Shown one piece after another: positions 49,862 to 58,871 of a DNA stretch of 64,000 nt. The position numbers and the translations under genes were made by a program. Origin of the DNA: Kribbella italica (GTDB lineage Bacteria > Actinomycetota > Actinomycetes > Propionibacteriales > Kribbellaceae). The DNA lies in assembly GCF_014205135.1 (NCBI RefSeq), contig NZ_JACHMY010000001.1, positions 7,998,001 through 8,062,000 on the forward strand, given 5' to 3'. Positions within the stretch are counted from its first letter, which is position 1. The number at the start of each line of letters is the position of its first letter. The notes beneath the pieces were generated by a model. That model ran no database searches, had not been told where the DNA came from, and saw nothing but the letters and a program-made list of their open reading frames with translations.

Positions 49862-50353
49862 ATGACCAGCAGGAAGACACCAGAAGCCCGCCGGGCCGAA
49901 GCGGCCCGGCGCCGGGCCAAGCGCGTCGCCGCCCGGCAGCGTCGCGAGGGGCGCAGCGGGCGGCAGTGGGACTTCGACGGGGTGCTCTACCTCGTGGTCG
50001 GCTGCGTCGCGCTGGCCTTCGGGTGCTGGCTGGCGCGCGACGTCTACTACCTCCAGCACCGCGGCGAGGTCGTTCCGGCCACGGTGCTGCACAAGACGAA
50101 CGGCAAGAACGAACGCATCGACGTCCGGTACACCACAAAGGCCGGCGAGACGATCGAGGACAGCACCACGAACTTCGTGGACGCCACTGTCGGCGGCACG
50201 ATCGACGTCGTCTACGACCCCCAGGAGCCGACCCGGATGCAGGCCACCGACTGGGGCTACGACTACGTCCTGCCGGGCCTCGTCGGCGCCTTCGGCATCG
50301 GCTTCCTGGCCTACGGTCCCAGCCGCTTCCGCACCCGGGGCTGGTACTCGTGA
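49862..50353 (+). CDS. DUF3592-type membrane protein
   Basis: 163 residues. A strongly basic, Arg/Ala-rich N-terminus (to about residue 36), a membrane helix (VLYLVVGCVALAFGCWLARD), an extracytoplasmic beta domain with RIDVRYTTKAGETIEDSTTN and DVVYDPQEPTRMQ, and a second helix near the end. This helix-beta-helix order is DUF3592; function unknown. ATG 49862 follows GGGGAGG. Confidence 0.78.
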   Translation: MTSRKTPEARRAEAARRRAKRVAARQRREGRSGRQWDFDGVLYLVVGCVALAFGCWLARDVYYLQHRGEVVPATVLHKTNGKNERIDVRYTTKAGETIEDSTTNFVDATVGGTIDVVYDPQEPTRMQATDWGYDYVLPGLVGAFGIGFLAYGPSRFRTRGWYS

Positions 50354-50450
50354 GCGAGCCGGAGTCGCCGCTCCGCGCGGTGTAACGAACGGGCCTTGGG
50401 CAACGATAGGCCGGTGAGGCGCGCGTGCGCCGTTCGTTCTGGGGGTTCTC

Positions 50451-52400
50451 ATGCGTTCGTTGTTCCGCCGCGCCTTGCCCGCGGTGCTCTCGCTCTGGCT
50501 GGTCGTGTTCGCGCTGCCGGCCGCCACCGCGGCCGCTTCGGCGGCGGCCGAGCCGTCGGTGACGGTGCTGAGCCCGGCCGCCAACAGCACGGTTCCGCTC
50601 GGTGACCTGACGGTGCGGCTGGCCGTCGACCTCGGTGGTGAGTCCAGCGGGCGGGTCGACGTCACCCTCGGGTACGACGTGTCCGGTGCGGTCGACATCC
50701 CGGCCGGGTCGTGTGCCGACGGGTGCGAGGTGACCGTCGCGCTGCGCTTCGGCGAGTGGAACACCCCGCGACCTGGGTTCGGGTCGGCGCTGCTCTCCGC
50801 GAAGCTGACAACCGTCGGCGGCTTGGTCGCCTACGGCGGCGGGACGCTCTACATCAGCGGTCCGACGGCGATCTCGGACGTCAAGTACGTCCGCGCCGGT
50901 GAGCTGTTCGACGGTGGCGTCGCCGACGCCACCGGCACCTTCCGGGTCAGCGTGGACTACGCGCCCGCCGACGCGGTCGCCGAGCTCCGGCTGATCGACA
51001 GCGCCGGCGTGACCCGGATGACCTCCTCGGCGCCGTTCAGCGTCAGCCGTGGACTGAGCAAGGACGCGCTGTTCGACCTGGACCTGTCGGACCTTGCCGA
51101 CGGGCTGTACCGGGTCGAGACCAAGGCCCGCGGTACCGACGGCTTCTACGGCCAGGGCCGCGCTTCATCGGTCTTCGTCACGCACGCCAACCAGGCGGGC
51201 TTCACCCCAGGCGACGCGCCGCTGGTGCTCGGGTGGTCCGGCTTCGGCAGCGGGCTGACTGTCCAGGGACCGCTGCTGAGCGGGAGCCGGCCGGCCACCG
51301 TGAAGTTGACGGTGAACGGCGTCGAGCGCGTGATCGCCGTGACACCGGGATGGTCGTCGAACAACTGGCAGCAGCCAACCGCGAAGCAAACCGTGAGCGT
51401 CAGCATGCAGGGCGCCGACCTGCCGGTCGGAACGCATCAGGTCGAACTGACTCTGTTCGACCAGGCCGGTCGCCTGATCGGCAAGCAGACCAAGCGGTCG
51501 GTGGTCGTGTCGGACTTCCAGGCCAAGGCCGTCGCGCCGACGCTGGTGGTCGGGCGGAAGTCGACGGTCACGCTGTCGGCCGATGGCCCGGTGGGTTACC
51601 CGCTGCAGACCTGCGACATCGAGCTGTCCGCGCCGAAGCCTGCCGACTCGGTCGGCATGGGTCGGTTCTGCACGACCGCACCTGGGCCTCTGCGGACGTC
51701 GGCGCCGGTCACTCCGAAGGTCTCAGGTGCGAGCTGGATCAGCTTCTCCCTGGACACGGGCGCCTACCGGAAGCTCATCAGCCAGCCGGTTCAGGTGTAC
51801 GCCGCTCGCCGGGCTGTCGTTTCCGCGCCGGCCGTCGCGTACGGCGCGCGCGGCACCGCGAAGGTGACCGTTCAGGACAACCACACCACCGGAGCGTGGA
51901 GCGCGGCGCCGGCCGGGATCACCGTCACTCTGCAGCGGCAGGCGGTCGGCAGCACCGCGTGGGGGACCGTCGGCTCAGTCAAGACTGTTGCCGGAGGCAT
52001 CGCCTCGATCCCGTTCACCAGCGGCGCCAACGGCAGCTTCCGGGCCGTCCTGGCGTCCTCGGTGCCGAGTGAGACGGTCGTTTCGCCCGTGATCGCCGCG
52101 GTCTCCTACGCGACGGTGGTCTGGCGGAGCGTGCCGACCTCGGCAACGCGCGGCAAGGCCGTCACCTACCAGGTCGCCGCGTCGCCGTACGACGCCGGAG
52201 CCGTCGCGCACCTGCAGGTTCGTAAGCCCGGGGCGACGACGTGGACGATCGTCCGAAGCGTCGCCGTACCAACCAGCACGGTGACGTCGCTCGGCTACGC
52301 GTTCCCGACGGCCGGGAGCTGGGGTGTGCGCGTCCTGCGGGCCGCGACCACCCAGCACGCCGCCGGCCTGTCTGGCGCGGCGACGGTCAAGGTCAACTAG
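50451..52400 (+). CDS. Large secreted protein with Ig-like repeats
   Basis: 649 residues. A Sec signal peptide (FRRALPAVLSLWLVVFALPA, cleavage near ASAAA at about 31-34) leads into a series of beta-rich modules. These look like Ig/fibronectin-type domains: PSVTVLSPAANSTVPLGDLT at the start, then similar strands with DLADGLYRVETKARG and LPVGTHQVELTLFDQAGRLI. The last 180 residues (VYAARRAVVSAPAVAYGARG and later YATVVWRSVPTSATRGKAVT) are two repeats of the kind found in actinobacterial surface proteins. No catalytic domain, sortase motif or anchor is seen, so it is probably released or binds a surface. Confidence 0.75.
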   Translation: MRSLFRRALPAVLSLWLVVFALPAATAAASAAAEPSVTVLSPAANSTVPLGDLTVRLAVDLGGESSGRVDVTLGYDVSGAVDIPAGSCADGCEVTVALRFGEWNTPRPGFGSALLSAKLTTVGGLVAYGGGTLYISGPTAISDVKYVRAGELFDGGVADATGTFRVSVDYAPADAVAELRLIDSAGVTRMTSSAPFSVSRGLSKDALFDLDLSDLADGLYRVETKARGTDGFYGQGRASSVFVTHANQAGFTPGDAPLVLGWSGFGSGLTVQGPLLSGSRPATVKLTVNGVERVIAVTPGWSSNNWQQPTAKQTVSVSMQGADLPVGTHQVELTLFDQAGRLIGKQTKRSVVVSDFQAKAVAPTLVVGRKSTVTLSADGPVGYPLQTCDIELSAPKPADSVGMGRFCTTAPGPLRTSAPVTPKVSGASWISFSLDTGAYRKLISQPVQVYAARRAVVSAPAVAYGARGTAKVTVQDNHTTGAWSAAPAGITVTLQRQAVGSTAWGTVGSVKTVAGGIASIPFTSGANGSFRAVLASSVPSETVVSPVIAAVSYATVVWRSVPTSATRGKAVTYQVAASPYDAGAVAHLQVRKPGATTWTIVRSVAVPTSTVTSLGYAFPTAGSWGVRVLRAATTQHAAGLSGAATVKVN

Positions 52401-52513
52401 CAGACGGGCTGGCTGTACGGCGTACCTGAGGCTGACGGGGGTCGGCACTCGAGGCGAGGGGCCTGGGTGCGTGCCGAACGCTGGCGGGCGTGGGCGAGCC
52501 GGGAGCGGGTGGG

Positions 52514-53404
52514 TCAGCTGTTGGCTGTAGCGCGGATGTGGTCGGCCAGGGCGTCTGTTGCTCGGCGGGAGGCTGGGCGGCGGGTGCCGTGGGCCAGTAG
52601 GTGGCGGCGTAGTGACCAGGGGTCGGTCAATGGGCAGATGTCGAGGTCGGGGCTCGCTGTGACCGCTCGGCGGGGAGTGATGGCGAGGCCTGCGCCGGAG
52701 GTCGCCAGGGCGATCAGTGTGTGCAGGTCGGGGACGAGCGTGCGGTAGCGGGGGACCGGTGCGTTGGCCGGGAGGTGGCGGTCGATCCACTGGCGTAGGG
52801 ACGAGTCGAGGGAGACGCCGACCATCGGGTGCTCGGCGGCCTCGCGGTACGTCATGCCGGTACGGCCGGTGAGTACGCCGCCCGCTTGGCCGATGACCAC
52901 GAGGTGGTCTTCGCTGAGGGGTTCCAGGGTCAGGTCGGTGTCCTCGGCTTCGTCGTGCAGGACGATGCCCAGATCGGCCTCGCCCTCGGCGAGCATGCGG
53001 AGGCTCTCCGGGGTCCGGTGTTCGGAGACGGAGACGTCGTACTCGGGGTAGGCCCGCAGGTACGTCGTCAGCGCGAGCGGGACGATCCGGTGCATCCCGG
53101 AGGCGCCCGCGACGAGTACGACGGGTCGGCGCGGGGCAGCGGTGTAGCCGGCGATCGCGCTGTCGAGACGGATGGTCTCGGCGAGCACGGCCTCGGCGTG
53201 CCGGGCCAGCGTGCTGCCGGCCGGGGTCGGGCGGATGCCTCTGCGTTCGCGGATCAACAGAGGCAGACCGGCCTGCGCTTCGAGCGCGCGGACCCGGGCG
53301 CTGGCCGACGGGAGGCTCAGGTGCATCCGTCGCGCGCCTGCGGTGATGGACCCTTCGGTCACGACGTGGACGAAGAGCCTGAGGTCCTCGAGGTCGTAGC
53401 GCAT
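52514..53404 (-). CDS. LysR-family transcriptional regulator
   Basis: 296 residues. The N-terminal winged helix reads YDLEDLRLFVHVVTEGSITA then LSLPSASARVRALEAQAGLP. The effector domain (PVVLVAGASGMHRIVPLALT, EGEADLGIVLHDEA) has the usual two-lobed layout. It stands alone between a secreted protein and the repeat-containing small gene, which is divergent; neither is an obvious target. Confidence 0.88.
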   Translation of the reverse strand: MRYDLEDLRLFVHVVTEGSITAGARRMHLSLPSASARVRALEAQAGLPLLIRERRGIRPTPAGSTLARHAEAVLAETIRLDSAIAGYTAAPRRPVVLVAGASGMHRIVPLALTTYLRAYPEYDVSVSEHRTPESLRMLAEGEADLGIVLHDEAEDTDLTLEPLSEDHLVVIGQAGGVLTGRTGMTYREAAEHPMVGVSLDSSLRQWIDRHLPANAPVPRYRTLVPDLHTLIALATSGAGLAITPRRAVTASPDLDICPLTDPWSLRRHLLAHGTRRPASRRATDALADHIRATANS

Positions 53405-53486
53405 GGAGTCAGCCTATGCCCTGGACAGAGGCTGACTGCGGGAATCCCGCATTGTGCCGCTCGCCGTCGGCCTCGATGCTCGAACC

Positions 53487-54023
53487 ATGGAAGAGGCCGT
53501 CGCACGCGTCGCACTGTCGTACGAGGCGTGTCAGCTCGCGGAAACCGCCGGAGCTGCGGTCCCGGCTGCGGCCGAGGAACTCGGCGCGGCCCGCGCGGTC
53601 CTGGAGGCGGCCGACCGGTACGTCGAGTCGGTGGTCGCGCTCGCCAGGCTCCGGGGGAGCAGCTGGCAGGAGATCGCTGCTGCCCTCGGACGATCCGAGC
53701 AGGCCGTCCGCGCGCAGCACCCGCCCCGCGCGGGGCGCGGCGCCGCGGTGGGAGGCGGGAGCGCGGCGGGAGGCGGGAGCGCGGGGCGCGGGGACGCGGC
53801 GGGAGGCGGGGACGCGGCGGGGCGCGGGAGCGCGGCGGGAGGCGGGGACGCGGCGGGGCGCGGGAGCGCGGCGGGAGGCGGTGGGGACTGGTGGCGGGAG
53901 CACCTGCTGTGCGATCCGGCGGAGGCGGCCTTCGATCTGGACGACTGGGTGCGGCGGCACCTCGACGGCGATCCAGGCCCGGCGCCGGTTTCCGGCGTAC
54001 TGCGCAGGCAAGCGACCGTTTGA
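53487..54023 (+). CDS. Hypothetical protein with HTH-like segment and Gly/Ala repeat linker
   Basis: 178 residues from ATG 53487; GTG 53454 is the in-frame alternative. A helical N-terminus and RGSSWQEIAAALGRSEQAVR, which looks like a sigma-region-4 type helix-turn-helix, are followed by a linker of 6-residue repeats (GSAAGG, DAAGRG and variants), and a C-terminal WWREHLLCDPAEAAFDLDDW. No family recognised. The HTH suggests DNA binding; the linker DNA is an 18-bp tandem repeat that could vary in copy number. Confidence 0.55.
   Translation: MEEAVARVALSYEACQLAETAGAAVPAAAEELGAARAVLEAADRYVESVVALARLRGSSWQEIAAALGRSEQAVRAQHPPRAGRGAAVGGGSAAGGGSAGRGDAAGGGDAAGRGSAAGGGDAAGRGSAAGGGGDWWREHLLCDPAEAAFDLDDWVRRHLDGDPGPAPVSGVLRRQATV
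53751..53882. repeat. 18-bp tandem repeats inside a coding sequence
   Basis: About seven copies of an 18-base unit built from GGGAGCGCGGCGGGAGGC and GGGGACGCGGCGGGGCGC. Each encodes six residues of the G-(S/D)-A-A-G-(G/R) type, so copy changes keep the reading frame. Confidence 0.8.
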
Positions 54024-54068
54024 CCAGCGCGGCTTCCGGCTACCGGAGGGCCGGAAGGGAGAACGACG

Positions 54069-54488
54069 ATGACTGAGCAGCCGCAGGTATCGCTGGTGAA
54101 GCTGGGGTCCACCGATCTGGTGCTGGCCGACCCGGGCGACGACATCCGGGGCCGGACCGTGGTGGACGCCGCGGGCGACAAGGTCGGCAAGGTGGACGGC
54201 TTGTTCCTCGACCAGGACGAGGAGAAGATCCGGCTGCTCGAGGTCGTCGACGGCGGCTTCCTCGGCCTGGGCAAGGAGTCGCGCCTGGTGCCGGTCGAGC
54301 TGGTCCGCTCGGTCGACGACGACCAGGTGGTGATCGAGCGCGACCAGTCGACGCTGGTCGGCTCACCGGCGTACGACCCGGAGCTGACCGACGCCCCGGA
54401 CTACTTCAGCGGGGTGTACGAGTACTACGAGATCGGCCCGTTCTGGGCGCCCGGCGCGATCTACCACCGGCCGCCGTTCCACCCGTAG
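54069..54488 (+). CDS. PRC-barrel domain protein
   Basis: 139 residues. DIRGRTVVDAAGDKVGKVDG-LFLD and the strand EEKIRLLEVVDGGFLGLGKE are the PRC-barrel pattern, with LVPVELVRSVDDDQVVIERD completing the fold. An aromatic, acidic tail (YFSGVYEYYEIGPFWAPGAI) follows. Such proteins are often stress-related or general structural adaptors. A strong terminator follows the gene. Confidence 0.85.
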   Translation: MTEQPQVSLVKLGSTDLVLADPGDDIRGRTVVDAAGDKVGKVDGLFLDQDEEKIRLLEVVDGGFLGLGKESRLVPVELVRSVDDDQVVIERDQSTLVGSPAYDPELTDAPDYFSGVYEYYEIGPFWAPGAIYHRPPFHP

Positions 54489-54493
54489 ACGAG

Positions 54494-54535
54494 CCTCGAC
54501 CCGCCGCGTGGCATGGAATCCGCGGCGGGCCGAGG
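54494..54535 (+). terminator. Terminator after the PRC-barrel gene
   Basis: CCTCG-A-CCCGCCGCG (54494-54508) pairs with CGCGGCGGG-C-CGAGG (54521-54535), 14 of 15 positions paired, 12-base loop, 6 bases past the stop codon. It may also serve the convergent protease gene ending at 54583. Confidence 0.85.
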
Positions 54536-54582
54536 TGCTTGGGCCTGATCAGACCAGCCGGCGAGGCCGGTCGTCCAGCCGA

Positions 54583-55527
54583 TTAGTCGATCAGCCCCCG
54601 CACGATCGTGGTCATCCGGTCGACCGGAATCGCGAAGCCGATGCCGATGTTGCCGGAGCGGCTGGAGCTGCCGAGGGTGGCGATCGCGGTGTTGACGCCG
54701 ACCACCTGACCGGCGGCGTTGACCAGCGGGCCGCCCGAGTTCCCCGGGTTGATCGCCGCGTCGGTCTGGATCGCCGTCTGCCGCGCACCGCTGTCGCCGA
54801 ACCGCGCCTGCCGGTTGACCGCGCTGACGATCCCCGCCGTCACGGTCCCTTCGAGCCCGAGCGGGGACCCGACGGCGAGCACCGGGTCGCCCACCTTCAG
54901 CTCCGCGGACCGGCCGAGCGGGAGCGACCGCAGTCCCGAGCTCGACGCGTTCCCGGAGACCTGCAGCACCGCCAGGTCGTTGTCCGCGTCGACGCCGATG
55001 ATCTCGGTGTCCAGCGTCCGCCCGTTCGACAGCACGATCGAGACCTCGCGGGCTCCTTCCACCACGTGCGCGTTCGTGACCACGTGGCCTTCGGAGTCGA
55101 TCGCGAAGCCCGAGCCGGTCGCCCGGCCGGCCCGCACCGACACCACGCCGGGCAGCACGCTCTCGGCCGCCGACGCGATCGACGGACCACCGCCGCCGGC
55201 CGCCGACGGAGCCGATGCCTGCGGCAACTGTGCGGTCGCGGCGGGTGGGGTGTCGTCGCCCCAGTTGCCGGTCACCGCACCGGCCAGCCCGCCGGCCAGG
55301 ATCGACAGCGCGATCCCGGCGGCGAGCGTGCGGCCGGTACGGCGTACCGGCTTGGCCGTCACCCCGGCCTGAGGTGCCACGGCCGGAGAGGGGGGAGCCG
55401 GCGGGGCGGAGGCCGGGGTGACGGGGAACGGGAAGGCTGCCTGCTGCTCCGGAGGAGGCGGGGCGGCCGGTGGCGGACCGGGCTGGTAGTGCGGCCCGCG
55501 GAAGGGGTGACCCAGATGTGGACTCAC
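54583..55527 (-). CDS. Membrane-anchored trypsin-like serine protease (HtrA-like, no PDZ)
   Basis: 314 residues. A Pro-rich cytoplasmic segment, one membrane helix at about 67-85, a linker, then a trypsin-like domain with the triad H154 (VVTNAHVVEG), D184 (DADNDLAVLQV) and S264 (NPGNSGGPL). The protein ends about 50 residues after the serine, so the PDZ domain of DegP/HtrA proteins is absent. It should act outside the membrane on misfolded or signalling proteins. It lies 27 bases downstream of the VWA gene and may belong to that operon. Confidence 0.9.
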   Translation of the reverse strand: MSPHLGHPFRGPHYQPGPPPAAPPPPEQQAAFPFPVTPASAPPAPPSPAVAPQAGVTAKPVRRTGRTLAAGIALSILAGGLAGAVTGNWGDDTPPAATAQLPQASAPSAAGGGGPSIASAAESVLPGVVSVRAGRATGSGFAIDSEGHVVTNAHVVEGAREVSIVLSNGRTLDTEIIGVDADNDLAVLQVSGNASSSGLRSLPLGRSAELKVGDPVLAVGSPLGLEGTVTAGIVSAVNRQARFGDSGARQTAIQTDAAINPGNSGGPLVNAAGQVVGVNTAIATLGSSSRSGNIGIGFAIPVDRMTTIVRGLID

Positions 55528-55554
55528 TAGTGCTCCTTGACGATCAGGGGGTGC

Positions 55555-56502
55555 TCACGGGAGCCGCGAGAACCACAGCAGCGACGCCAGTCCGGCCAGC
55601 AGCGCCGCGGCCAGGGCGACTCCCGCCACCAGGTTGGTGATCTCGCGCTCCTCGGTGGTCCAGCCGATCGACGACTGGAGGTCGGAGTAGACGTCGCGCA
55701 GTTCCTCGTTGCTCTCGGCGGCGTAGAAGGAACCGCTGGTGGTCTCGGCCAGCCCCTGCAGGGACTCGGCGTCGACGGGGACCGGGATCGACCGGCCTTC
55801 GAGATCGATCGTGCCGTCCGGGGTGCCGTACGCGATCGTCGAGACCGGTACGCCGGCCGTGGTGGCCTCCTGCGCCGCCTCGTCGATCGACCGCCCCGAG
55901 GTGTTGGAGCCGTCGGACAGCAGCACGATGCGCGCCGGCGGCAGGTCCTCGGCGGCCTGGCTGTCCAGCGACCGGACCGCTTGCAGGCTGGTCAGGACGG
56001 CCTCGCCGATCGCCGTGCTGTCGGACAGCGTGAGCTGCTCGATCGCGTCGACGGCGGCCTGGTGGTTGGTGCTCGGCGGTGCGACCACGGTCGCCGTCCG
56101 GGCGAACGAGACCAGGCCGACGTTGAACTGCTCGGGCAGGTCGCGGACGAACTGCGTCGCGGCCTCCTTGGCGACGCTGAACCGGTCCGGCGAGACGTCG
56201 GTCGCGGCCATCGAGTTGCTGATGTCCATCGCCACCACGACTGTCGCGCGTTCGCGGGGGACGCGGACGTCGGTGACCGGGCGGGCGATCGCGATGGTCA
56301 GGACGACAATCGCGGCCAGGAACGCGAACGCCGGCGCGTGCCGCCGCCAGCCGGGCCGCTTGGGGGCGACCTTCTCCAGCATCGGCAGGGTCGCGAAGCG
56401 TACGGCGTACTGGCTGCGGCGGCGCTGGGCGATCACGTACGCGACGACCAGGGCGGCCGCGACCAGCAGCAGCCACAGCCACAGGGGTTGCTCGAATCTC
56501 AT
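55555..56502 (-). CDS. VWA-domain membrane protein (BatA-like)
   Basis: 315 residues. Membrane helices near residues 7-25 and 56-74, a von Willebrand A domain with an intact metal site D93-I-S95-N-S97, T in DSTAIGEAV, and LLSDGSNTSG, then a C-terminal membrane helix (VAGVALAAALLAGLASLLWF). This is the BatA layout. It works with MoxR ATPases and DUF58 proteins, whose genes lie directly upstream with a four-base overlap. Role inferred: envelope stress or complex assembly. Confidence 0.88.
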   Translation of the reverse strand: MRFEQPLWLWLLLVAAALVVAYVIAQRRRSQYAVRFATLPMLEKVAPKRPGWRRHAPAFAFLAAIVVLTIAIARPVTDVRVPRERATVVVAMDISNSMAATDVSPDRFSVAKEAATQFVRDLPEQFNVGLVSFARTATVVAPPSTNHQAAVDAIEQLTLSDSTAIGEAVLTSLQAVRSLDSQAAEDLPPARIVLLSDGSNTSGRSIDEAAQEATTAGVPVSTIAYGTPDGTIDLEGRSIPVPVDAESLQGLAETTSGSFYAAESNEELRDVYSDLQSSIGWTTEEREITNLVAGVALAAALLAGLASLLWFSRLP

Positions 56503-57437
56503 CGGATACCGGTCCTCCCTCGAGGGGTTCGGCGGGCGGCGGCCCGCTTGCGGGCGGAGGCGAACGCCGCGACGTCCCGCACCCAGTCGGTGTCGGTCCG
56601 CAGTACGAGATGCGCCGCTCCCGAGGCCCGGATCGCCTGCGCGGTGCGCTCCCGGTGCGCCTCCATCGCGTCGGCGTACCGCCGCCGCAGTCTCTTGCTG
56701 GACGTCTGCACTTCCCGCCGCCGGCCCGTCTCGGGGTCGACCACCGTCAGCAGCCCGACCTCAGGAAGCTCGAGCTCCCGAGGATCGAGCACCTCGACTG
56801 CAATCACTTCGTGCCGAGCGCCGAGGCGACGCAGGGCATCTCCCCAATCGGAAGTATGAAAGTCGGAGACGACCACACGCAGACCTGGTCTGGGATGTTC
56901 TCGGTTGAATCTGGTGATGGCGGTGGCGAGGTCTGTTTCCGGGTGCTCGCCTGGTGTTGCTCTGGGCAACGACAGCAGTGTGCGGAAGGTCCGGCGGAGT
57001 GCGGCTGATCCGCCCACCGCAGGGATCCTTCGGACTTGGTTGCCCAGGGCTACTCGGACTCCCAGGGTGTTGCCGGGGCGGTCGGCCAGCAGACCGACCG
57101 CGCCGACCACAGCGATCGCGAGGTCGCGCTTCTCGCTCAGCGCCGTACCGAAGTCCATGCTGGCCGACGCGTCGATCAGCGCCCAGGTCTCCAGCTCGCG
57201 TTCGGCGAGCGGCGCCCGGACGTGCGGTTCGAGCGAGCGGGCGGTCACGTTCCAGTCCATCCGCCGGACGTCGTCCTGCCCGGCCTGGTACGGCCGCGCC
57301 TCGTTCGGCTCGCTGCCCGGACCGCTGAGCAGGCCCGTGATCTCGCCGTGCAGGAAGCCTTCCAGCTTCCGCTTCACGGAGAGCTCGAGCGAGCGCAGCG
57401 CCCGCTCGCGCCCCGCCAAAAGATCTGGGCCGGTCAT
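56499..57437 (-). CDS. DUF58-family protein
   Basis: 312 residues. LEGFLHGEITGLLSGPGSEP, EARPYQAGQDDVRRMDWNVT and ALIDASASMDFGTALSEKRD are the DUF58 signatures; the last is a degenerate VWA metal site (D-A-S-A-S). DUF58 proteins accompany MoxR ATPases and are thought to be their adaptors. The stretch at about 57060-56770 uses more A/T at third codon positions than the rest of the gene. Overlaps moxR upstream and the VWA gene downstream by ATGA. Confidence 0.87.
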   Translation of the reverse strand: MTGPDLLAGRERALRSLELSVKRKLEGFLHGEITGLLSGPGSEPNEARPYQAGQDDVRRMDWNVTARSLEPHVRAPLAERELETWALIDASASMDFGTALSEKRDLAIAVVGAVGLLADRPGNTLGVRVALGNQVRRIPAVGGSAALRRTFRTLLSLPRATPGEHPETDLATAITRFNREHPRPGLRVVVSDFHTSDWGDALRRLGARHEVIAVEVLDPRELELPEVGLLTVVDPETGRRREVQTSSKRLRRRYADAMEAHRERTAQAIRASGAAHLVLRTDTDWVRDVAAFASARKRAAARRTPRGRTGIR

Positions 57438-58453
57438 GCCGCGGTTCCACCCGTGGCGTCGAATCCCTGCACGGCGTTGATCCCGGGCCCGTCATCAGCC
57501 GGTACGACGTGCGGCTGCTCGACCGCGTGCAGCACCCGCGACACCACCACCCGGGGATCGACCCCGTCGGCGAGCGCGTCGAAGGTCAGCACCAGCCGGT
57601 GCGCCATCACGTCGTGCGCGACGTCGTACACGTCGGCCGGCAACACGTAGTCCCGCCCGCGCAGCAACGCGAGCGCGCGGCCGGCGGCGACCAGTCCGAG
57701 CGTCGCCCGCGGGCTCACCCCGAACTCCAGCACACCACCGAGATCGTTGATCCCGTACTGGTGCGGCTCGCGCGTCGCATGCACCAGCCGTACGACGTAC
57801 TCGGCGACCGCGTTGTGCACGAAGACGTCTTCCGTTGCCTCCTGCAACTCACGGACCATGTCGGGCGTCAGTACGGCGTTCGCGTGCGGCCGGTGCGAGC
57901 TCATCCGCTGCAGGATCGTGAGCTCCTCCATCGGGCTCGGGTAGTCGACGGTGATCTTCAGCAGGAACCGGTCCCGCTGCGCCTCGGGCAGCGCGTAGAC
58001 GCCCTCGGACTCGATCGGGTTCTGCGTCGCCAGCACCAGGAACGGCTCCGGCAACGGGTAGCTCACCCCGCCGATGCTGACCTGCTGCTCGGCCATTGCC
58101 TCCAGCAACGCCGACTGCACCTTGGCCGGGGCCCGGTTGATCTCGTCGGCGAGCACGAGGTGGGCGAAGATCGGACCGAGCTCGGTGTCGAACCCCTCCG
58201 CCGACGGCCGCCAGATCCGGGTCCCGACGATGTCACCGGGGACCAGGTCGGGGGTGAACTGCAGGCGGGCGAACCGGCCGCCGATCACCTCCGCGAGGGT
58301 CCGGACGGCGAGCGTCTTGGCGACGCCGGGGACCCCTTCGAGCAGGCAGTGACCGCGGGCCAGCAGGCCCACCATCATCCGCTCGACCAGCTGGTCCTGG
58401 CCGACCACGACCCGCTTCACCTCGAAGAGGGCGCGTTCGAGTACTGCGGTCAT
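57434..58453 (-). CDS. MoxR-family AAA ATPase
   Basis: 339 residues. Walker A GVPGVAKTLAVRTLA, Walker B LVLADEINRAPAKVQSALLE, the sensor FLVLATQNPIESEGVYALPE-AQ and arginine-finger region RFLLKITVDYPSP are all intact. MoxR ATPases act as chaperones for metal-site or complex maturation with DUF58/VWA partners, which follow in this operon. Its start overlaps the small secreted-protein gene by ATGA. Confidence 0.93.
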   Translation of the reverse strand: MTAVLERALFEVKRVVVGQDQLVERMMVGLLARGHCLLEGVPGVAKTLAVRTLAEVIGGRFARLQFTPDLVPGDIVGTRIWRPSAEGFDTELGPIFAHLVLADEINRAPAKVQSALLEAMAEQQVSIGGVSYPLPEPFLVLATQNPIESEGVYALPEAQRDRFLLKITVDYPSPMEELTILQRMSSHRPHANAVLTPDMVRELQEATEDVFVHNAVAEYVVRLVHATREPHQYGINDLGGVLEFGVSPRATLGLVAAGRALALLRGRDYVLPADVYDVAHDVMAHRLVLTFDALADGVDPRVVVSRVLHAVEQPHVVPADDGPGINAVQGFDATGGTAA

Positions 58454-58743
58454 GCGTTGCCCTGGGGATCAGTCTGGCTCTGCTCGGGCTGCGACGGCTG
58501 GCCCTGGCTCTGCTCCGGCTGGGCCTGGCCGCCGCTCTTCTCGGGGCAGTCGCGGCCGTCGCGGGTCTGGCCCTCGGTGCCCTGACCAGTGCCCGGCGAC
58601 GGAGTGGTCGCGCCGTCCTCGACGGTCACGTAGCCCTGCGACGGCACGGGGTCGTTGCCGGCGGCGTACGCGAAACCACCGACGCCGAGGGCCGCGACGG
58701 CGACCGCGCTGCCGAGCAGGACACGCTTTCCGGGGAAGTTCAT
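58450..58743 (-). CDS. Small secreted Gln/Pro-rich protein at the head of the MoxR operon
   Basis: 97 residues from ATG 58743, with AAGGAG nine bases upstream; the frame runs on to 58845 without a site. A signal peptide (FPGKRVLLGSAVAVAALGVG, cleavage near AYA-AGN) is followed by a low-complexity tail rich in Gln, Pro, Ser and Gly with one cysteine. No fold is expected. It is coupled to the MoxR gene and divergent from the response regulator, which may control it. Confidence 0.7.
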   Translation of the reverse strand: MNFPGKRVLLGSAVAVAALGVGGFAYAAGNDPVPSQGYVTVEDGATTPSPGTGQGTEGQTRDGRDCPEKSGGQAQPEQSQGQPSQPEQSQTDPQGNA

Positions 58744-58871
58744 CTGTGACTCCTTCTGATCGGATCGTGCGACCAATTCATCACCTGGCCGCGAAAACGA
58801 CCGGAAAGCCGAACGAAAGGCGAACGAAAGCGCATCCCGGAGCACGCCGCGATCGCCGTTACCTTTGGCTT

